From NCBI GenBank assembly GCA_030248195.1, contig JASAND010028375.1, positions 1-64,000 of the forward strand: a DNA stretch of 64,000 nt, in the 5' to 3' direction. Below are positions 59,701-64,000 of this stretch, one piece after another. A program made the position numbers and the translations under genes. The notes beneath the pieces are model-generated. The model ran no database searches, had not been told where the DNA came from, and saw only the letters and a list, made by a program, of their open reading frames with translations. Source of the stretch: Trissonchulus latispiculum. Taxonomy: Eukaryota; Nematoda; Enoplea; Enoplida; Ironidae. Position 1 is the first letter of the stretch, and each line of letters starts with the position of its first letter.

Positions 59701-61643
59701 CCATGGTCTGCATTTGCAAGAATATCATCTAGATCCATCGCTAGCTGTTTCTGAAAACATACTGTTTTCCGAGACTGTTGCATTGGTTCTCGCTAATAAC
59801 TGTGCTCTTGATGTCACAAGAGATTAACAAAGTCGATGATAATAGGTTTATGAAATTGGCCGCTTTGAATGAACCAGGTTATCAGTCATTGTAACAATCT
59901 TGCGAATTGGTAAAAATTTGTAATAACAACGTGTAATAATTTTTGTATCATTAACAGCTCGTAAAATTACTGTATTTATCAGGATTTCATCAGCCTTCAG
60001 TAGCATTAACAGGAACTGAGATTACAGTTGACAGATGACAGATTTGCGTAAGACTACAATTAACTCCTAATCAAACTAAAAATCAATAATTTTTTGTACA
60101 CTGAAACCTAGATCAGCCCGTTCTTGTTTCGTACCATTTTCTTTCCAGCTGCCGAAAGGAAGTAAGCCATCTTATAAAACGGATTCATATTACATACAGT
60201 CACTGACGGAAATATGCTATTATGGTTGATCTAAAGAAAAAGTTGCTCGTAAAAGCATGGAGAATTTATTGACGGTTAAATTATTTATATGTCCACGTGC
60301 ATGACTATCATTAACTGTGAACTACAGTGGCACAAAATTTCGCGTTAGCTTAAATTCAATAGTTAGAGTAAAATAGCTTAACTTATCGAACAATTGGTTT
60401 AAGTTTTCGAATCATACGATTTTTACAAATTAGTTTCGCTGTCAAATTCACTTTTGTCTGTCCTTACTTACGCCGGATTTATGGATATTTTGCTTCCTTG
60501 CGCCGGACTTGTGGATATTTTGCTCATTTGTCCAGACAGAATGTGATAAATGAAAGAATTAATCTATCAGAAAGTTTCATAAAATCGAAGCAGTATTAAT
60601 GATGGATTCTTAGCGGAACAGCGAATAGATGATATGACAATATGAATTCAAGTTATGTATTTAAACTTAAACTGGTGAAAATGCAGGTTTAAATATTGTA
60701 AAATGTTTAGTTCAGTACCTGCTTTTTTACAGTCACCGGATCTTTGGCAAACTCCTGAACAAAATTATGTAGACACCAAACGGTTAGCGTAGTGATAATA
60801 AGGGATAAGCAGAATCCAGCTAATTGTGTCTTGCCGCGTCGACCGTATGTAAACGTTATAAGATCAAGCTAAACTAGAAGTACTGCCACTGTATTAAACT
60901 CTGTAATCTAATAAAGGATAAAGCAAAAATATTATCAATCCGTTTACGCATTTATGCGTAGAAAGCGGAGGGCAAGGAAAGGTATGTTTCTGCTTACTTC
61001 AGTGCTGTGGACAAAATGGATTGGGATGCGTTTCAAAAGATTCTCCAAAGTCGGAGAAAGAGGCATGGGAGCGTATTTAGGAGCTTCTTCGGAGCTGATG
61101 ATACACGGGTTCAAATGAATTGTATTCTGCAGAGAATTGTTAGGAACAGTGATGGACCAGACATCTAAAGGAAGCAATGTTGGAGGGAAGGCGGCGGCCG
61201 CCAAAAATAAAAAAATCCGTATTCTGTGTAGCCGTTCTCATGGTGAGCATCAGGTCAAGGGAGGTGTATGAAACCCCCATAAAACCCCACTAAGGGTACG
61301 TATGTACCGGATGCAAGTTTTTTGTTTCTTACTGATATTTATATAAATAAATGGATAAACCTTCGACTTCATAATTGCTTGAAACTGTGAACCTGAAAAC
61401 TCTGTTTCAAAAGTATTTGCTATAAAAAATTGGTAGCTCAAATAGATTTTCCAACGCTCTATCTTTTTCAGGTTTGTTGGGATTTGCAGTGCTTGCTTGC
61501 TGTGCTTAATTATATAGTTAGTTCCAACCAAGGGACATCCACTTTCTTACATTTCAGTTGCTTAAAAGTCAGGGACTTACCGAATTTAATGAATTTAAAA
61601 TACTGGATTTTGCAACAAGGGATTTTGCTGGAGCAGTCTCCAT
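35782..61643 (-). CDS. DEG/ENaC-family ion channel with extracellular kringle and C-type lectin-like domains
   Basis: Twenty exons join in continuous phase to 755 residues: 61581-61643, 60719-60868, 60135-60230, 59702-59750, 58521-58805, 53192-53345, 50814-50915, 48850-48975, 48131-48303, 46498-46643, 45721-45899, 45430-45548, 40743-40909, 40462-40536, 40106-40154, 39062-39146, 38221-38243, 36165-36244, 35782-35928 and a Met start at 61643 (21 codons in exon 1). Short cytoplasmic N-terminus with TYGRRG where the family has His-Gly; TM1 about 36-56; FPSVTVCNMNPF at 78-89; kringle 130-213; CTLD 244-386; then the usual extracellular part: CLFADSSC (499-506), YQGDC, TRLQRPHEPC (607-616), CxxxC, CSCVTFC; TM2 with LLSDIAG and the GAS selectivity-filter motif (724-726). 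DEG/ENaC subunits are trimeric, mostly Na+-selective channels. The extra modules may bind a ligand or matrix. The exon at 38221 is only 23 nt. Count note: nineteen intervals are listed because I find no need for a further exon; treat the exon number as 19. Confidence 0.87.
36838..36965. mobile_element. Relic of the CAAGAGTACATAAT family
   Basis: Shares CTCTNTTATCAGAG, TGTTCGCCA and TTCAAAGAAATTCGC with the arms of the 30413 and 38315 copies, but lacks both ends. It lies in the last large intron region of the channel gene. Confidence 0.5.
37390..37600. repeat. Dispersed repeat shared with 20500-20650
   Basis: Reverse complement carries GGCAGAATGAAA and GGTCATTTTTC in the same order and spacing as the 20.5-kb copy. 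ORFs on both strands are probably repeat translation. Confidence 0.55.
38315..38663. mobile_element. Foldback, CAAGAGTACATAAT family
   Basis: CAAGAGTACATAATGACAAG at the left and its near inverse at the right. ATTTCAA (38308-38314) and ATTTCAG (38664-38670) form a 7-bp target duplication with one change. Arms are shared with the 30413 copy. It is in an intron of the channel gene, about 70 bp from the 23-nt microexon. Confidence 0.85.
42441..42605. mobile_element. hAT-like MITE with GGCC arrays (165 bp)
   Basis: TAGTGTTGCGCATCGGCC at the left, inverse of TAGTATTGTTCACCGGCCC at the right. ACTTCTAC at 42433-42440 and 42606-42613 is a perfect 8-bp target duplication. The interior is GGCCGG-rich, unlike the AT-rich host. 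Confidence 0.9.
42755..44880. mobile_element. Foldback element A, split by element B
   Basis: The right arm (about 44630-44880) is the inverse of a left arm that is now in two parts, 42755-42843 and 44180-44345. Shared text includes AAAATTCCGCACTGCAAATT and CTGATTTTTTCAAGATG. The two left parts join when element B is removed. Confidence 0.8.
42846..44177. mobile_element. Foldback element B, TAAAGTCTGACC family, copy 2 (1332 bp)
   Basis: AAGTCTGACCAAAAAATGTA at the left, its exact inverse at the right, TA on both sides. The two halves are nearly perfect inverses of about 640 bp. The intact opposite arm of element A shows the empty site GCTTCTAGTATAAATG, which proves insertion at TA. Confidence 0.9.
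47055..47996. mobile_element. hAT-like element with GAATCAAA arrays
   Basis: CTACGGTTGCTTTGATTTTC at the left and the inverse of AACGGTTGTATTGATGCGAC at the right; CACTCA on both sides (47049-47054, 47997-48002). Both flanks are made of GAACTGAATCAAATC units, and the centre is unique AT-rich DNA. It is in the channel intron between the CTLD and the next exon. Confidence 0.6.
50999..52461. mobile_element. Element with GGCCTRTTTCATAAAACT ends
   Basis: Inverted ends GGCCTGTTTCATAAAACTTA and GGCCTATTTCATAAAACTGC. CCCGG and CCAGG flank it (50994-50998, 52462-52466), a 5-bp duplication with one change. The interior has many ACAATGTAG / CTACATTGT motifs. A hAT-like element is nested at 51089-51600. 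A partial direct repeat of the left junction lies at about 51038-51082. Confidence 0.75.
51089..51600. mobile_element. hAT-like MITE with CCGGCCGG arrays, nested
   Basis: TAGCGTTTTAGAACGGCC at the left, inverse of TAGTGTTTTAGAACGGCCGG at the right; GTACAATG at 51081-51088 and 51601-51608 is a perfect 8-bp duplication. Two GC-only arrays of GGCCGGCC surround an AT-rich centre. Confidence 0.9.
52468..52670 (-). other. Open frame of unknown status inside a channel intron
   Basis: Open from a CATAG acceptor-like site, with VQVHSFNAVANGFFVLDF and SDVFTVKAYTPG, then cut by the transposon at 50999-52461; past the transposon the frame would go on as CNKRVTSHTMV to a GTAAGT donor at about 50954. The channel exons on either side already join in phase without it. 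It may be a cassette exon, a dead exon or chance. Confidence 0.25.
53500..54060. mobile_element. Old relic of the AGGTGGTGATTCC family
   Basis: Without clear ends, but TTCGAAAGATCTTGATAAG and later ATTGAAAGGAGAAAATGTTG match the body of copies 1 and 3 in order. Another right end, GAAATCACCACCT, stands at about 57424-57436. Confidence 0.45.
55660..56385. mobile_element. hAT-like element with GGCCAATGGCC arrays
   Basis: TAGTGTTGTGCATTGGTCGG at the left, inverse of TTGTGTTGGGATTGGCCG at the right; GGGGTTGC at 55652-55659 and 56386-56393 is a perfect 8-bp duplication. Two arrays of GGCCAAC/GGCCAAT surround an AT-rich centre. All ORFs here are array translation. Confidence 0.88.
57745..58477. mobile_element. 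hAT-like element with GGAACC arrays
   Basis: TAGTGCTGGGATCGGTTCC at the left and inverse of TAGTGCTGGGACCGGTTCC at the right; CTTTCAGC (57737-57744) and CTTTCAGT (58478-58485) match at 7 of 8. GGAACCGGAACC runs stand next to both ends. It ends only about 45 bp from the kringle exon. Confidence 0.88.
58521..58805 (-). other. Kringle-domain exon of the DEG/ENaC gene
   Basis: One exon encodes the whole kringle, bounded by phase-1 introns on both sides, the usual form of a shuffled extracellular module. Signature: TCQHWNSTEPHWH, then HCRNPDFSASGPWCYT, ending EGCFAICS. The first Asp of the lysine-binding pair is kept (NPD) but the second position is Ser, so lysine binding may be weak. It has eight Cys against the usual six. 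Confidence 0.93.
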
Positions 61644-62046
61644 AGATATATAATGATTGTAGCAGCGTTATCAATCCATATTTTCTGGACAGAGTAACAT
61701 AACCTCCACCATACTATAAGTATTAACCATTTACCAGAATTGATTAGATCAATTGTATGTGTCTACAATTCAATTAAACCTCATTAAATTTCTATATGCT
61801 GTGGATATGACTAGTTTTTTCCCAGTAAATAATTTTAAATGAACGAAAAGATTGCAGATTTCGTGATCATATGTATGTCCGAAAACTACCTGTACGCTTT
61901 AGGACAACTACGAAGTAAAGCGGAGACAACTTGAAGTTACGAGAGTTTACTGTAATTCAACAAAGAGTATCTTAGCACTACACTGCATTTCTATTTTACC
62001 CCTCAGGCACCAGGCAATTTCAATACAAAAGATGGACAAACTGAAC
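61644..62046. other. Upstream flank of the channel gene; nothing specific seen
   Basis: The promoter should lie here. AT-rich, no CpG-rich patch and no clear TATA placement that I would defend. Confidence 0.4.
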
Positions 62047-62769
62047 TTAAGGCCAGTTCACACATCAAATTTTCGTCAAATAAATTTGATCAAATTTTTT
62101 GACAGCAAAATATTTGATCAAATTGCCTGTGTACACTGTCAAATTAGCATCAAATAAATTGACCAAATTTTGATCAAATTGGGCGCCAGTTTGAATTTGC
62201 ACGTGTAGAAAATGGCCAGTCAAAAGCGCAAACTAGCGTTTTTCTTGTTATCTCAATGTGATTCTGAACCGAAACCTAAACATCCGTGGGTCAAAGGTTG
62301 GTAAAAAGATCTAAAACAATTTACAGTTTTAAAAACTTTTCATTGGCGATTTTTAAATATAAAGTATTTCATCAACTTGTTCGAACATTGGCAAAATTTT
62401 AAATTATTAATTCGTTTAAATTAAATTCAAAGTATGTTTAATGAAAGTGTATGCTATTATAGTCCTGAGATGTTGCACATTGTATTGAAAGACTGTAGAG
62501 AAACTGCATGTGTGAAGAAAACAAAAAGCTATGCTTCATACTGATTTACGCTCACGCGATACACGTGGTGAAACGTAATTGGACAAGGCGTCAAATATTT
62601 GATGGTTTTTGCGCACTGACCAAACCAATTTGATAGTTTGACAGCAATTTGATGGCAAATTTGATGGAATTTGATGCCCGTTCAAACCATCATATTTGTC
62701 AAAGTGAAAGTTTGGTCGAATTTGATCAAATTTATTTGACGAGAATTTGATCATGTGAATCGGCCTTTA
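62047..62769. mobile_element. Foldback with TTAA-like flanks and TTTGATCAAA arrays
   Basis: TTAA then GGCCAGTTCACACATCAAAT; right side inverse of GGCCGATTCACATGATCAAA then TTTA. Arms are dense in TTTGATNAAATTTG. The TTAA/TTTA pair would fit a TTAA target with one change. 62770-63740 shows no gene. Confidence 0.65.
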
Positions 62770-63745
62770 GGCTCAACTTTCAAAAACAGCAATTATCGCA
62801 AAAACTAATGGTCCATAAAAATGGCGCAACCCCAAAACAGCAGCCTTCCAGAACACTCAAAGTAGCATTGAACTTGCGCACCAAATTATTGATAATACTA
62901 GTTATCTCCGGCCTTGAACTGTAGGACACTTTATTTCGAATGTTTGTCGAGATAACACCAACTTGATAATAACCATAACACCAACATAAATAAATATAAA
63001 TAAATAACTAAACATAAATTTCAAAACAGAAATGCATTATGTTGTGACACCGCTGTTGGTGCTCAGTTGTTGCAGATCTGCCTTGTTTCTTTGCAGTGCT
63101 GGAGTACCAGATTAAGCTTAAGTTTAGTGCTGTAAACACACAAAGCAAATTGTTTGCAGGATTTGGAGGCCTATTGCTGTTTCTCGGACTATTTTTGAGA
63201 CAATTCGAAATGTTACATGTTTAATCACATCAAAGTTAAAACTAGTGTAACTACAACGGTCAATTGTGAGACTTATTAGTGGTGTCTACTGCAAATAAGC
63301 AAATACAAATGTCAAAATTAAATGGGCCTTTCTTATGTGCTGTTAAATTCATTTAATGCACATCAAAACTCTTTTAAGAACATCTACGAAATGGAACTGA
63401 GTTAAATTGCCAACATTTGCACGATATAGATACTTTCACATCGTTCAATCAGGCTATCACTATAAGTCCGAGAGGTTAGCACAGTTACCTCATGGAACTC
63501 ATGACGTGACTTCAGTTTCTAAGTAGCCAGAATCAGGAGTTGATAATTCCCTTGAAATATCCAGTCATAGTCAGTGTTCCGTGTTTTTCGAAAGAACAGT
63601 GTGCGATATGATTCAGTGAACAGGAAACGTATGGCTCAGGAAGGACTGCGCTAACTCCACTTCCTGATTATTGGAAATTAGTAGCTTGTCACAAATAGTT
63701 GGATGAGATGATCAACATGCCTTCCAACCCAGTTAGTATAAGCAA

Positions 63746-64000
63746 GAGTACAGTATAAGCAAGAGTACATAATAACTATGAGTGTGATAAGCATCACTCT
63801 TTTAGTCAGCTGGCAGACGCCAGCACAATAACCGAGCGCTTAGTGACGCCCCAAAGCTGAGTAATCAGTACACAATTGTGAACGCTCACTCGCTCAATGT
63901 TTGCGTGTTAAAGTTCGCAAGCAGTACTACCAAGAGTACATAATATAAGAGTGTGCCACTAGGCACACTCTATTTTATCAAAGCAAAACCTATGCTCTGC
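63746..64000. mobile_element. CAAGAGTACATAAT-family element, running off the window
   Basis: CAAGAGTACATAATAACTA at about 63760 follows a partial end CAAGAGTACA, and both are preceded by GTATAAG. A third end occurs at about 63933. Interior motifs (CACTAGGCACACTC, CAAAGCAAAACCTATGCTCTG) match the family arms. The right end lies outside. Confidence 0.6.

Noticed and set aside
60944..61204. 86-codon minus ORF in the first channel intron
   Set aside because: Exons 1 and 2 join in phase across it; no motif. Locally less AT-rich, origin unknown.

Overview
The window looks like nuclear DNA of a non-vertebrate animal. It is AT-rich, its genes are split by introns with GT-AG borders, the proteins are animal families (SLC17 transporters, DEG/ENaC channels, kringle and C-type lectin domains), and it is packed with foldback and MITE-type DNA transposons. 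I cannot name the species. The gene models were assembled by hand from splice borders, codon phase and family motifs; no search was run.

Layout. 1-5.4 kb: simple repeats (TTA, poly-T, a long TG tract), foldback repeats and a short ORF with a 2A-like motif. 5.4-7.0 kb: decayed Ty3/gypsy pol (+). 7.5-12.4 kb: SLC17-type anion transporter gene (-), ten exons placed. 12.4-16.8 kb: repeats. 16.8-19.8 kb: seven-exon gene (-) for a MaoC/hotdog protein resembling 2-methylfumaryl-CoA (mesaconyl-CoA) hydratase, cut on its 5' side by a transposon. 20-30 kb: mostly transposons, no gene I can support. 30.0-35.5 kb: eight-exon gene (+) for a secreted Cys-rich protein whose C-terminal half resembles DUF5648 repeats. 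35.8-61.6 kb: one large gene (-), 20 exons in continuous phase, 755 residues. It encodes a DEG/ENaC-family channel with a complete kringle domain and a complete C-type lectin-like domain between the post-TM1 FPSVTVCN motif and the rest of the extracellular domain. 61.6-64 kb: repeats.

The kringle-CTLD-DEG/ENaC channel is the most striking protein. The second theme is transposon structure. Several hAT-like elements with 8-bp target duplications have interiors made of tens of copies of their own subterminal motif (GTTTCAG, GGCC, GGTTCC). A CAAGAGTACATAAT family with 7-bp duplications carries unrelated interiors. Foldbacks are nested inside one another, so that almost all of one 4.5-kb channel intron is a set of nested palindromes. 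The four genes show no shared pathway; they are neighbours, not an operon.
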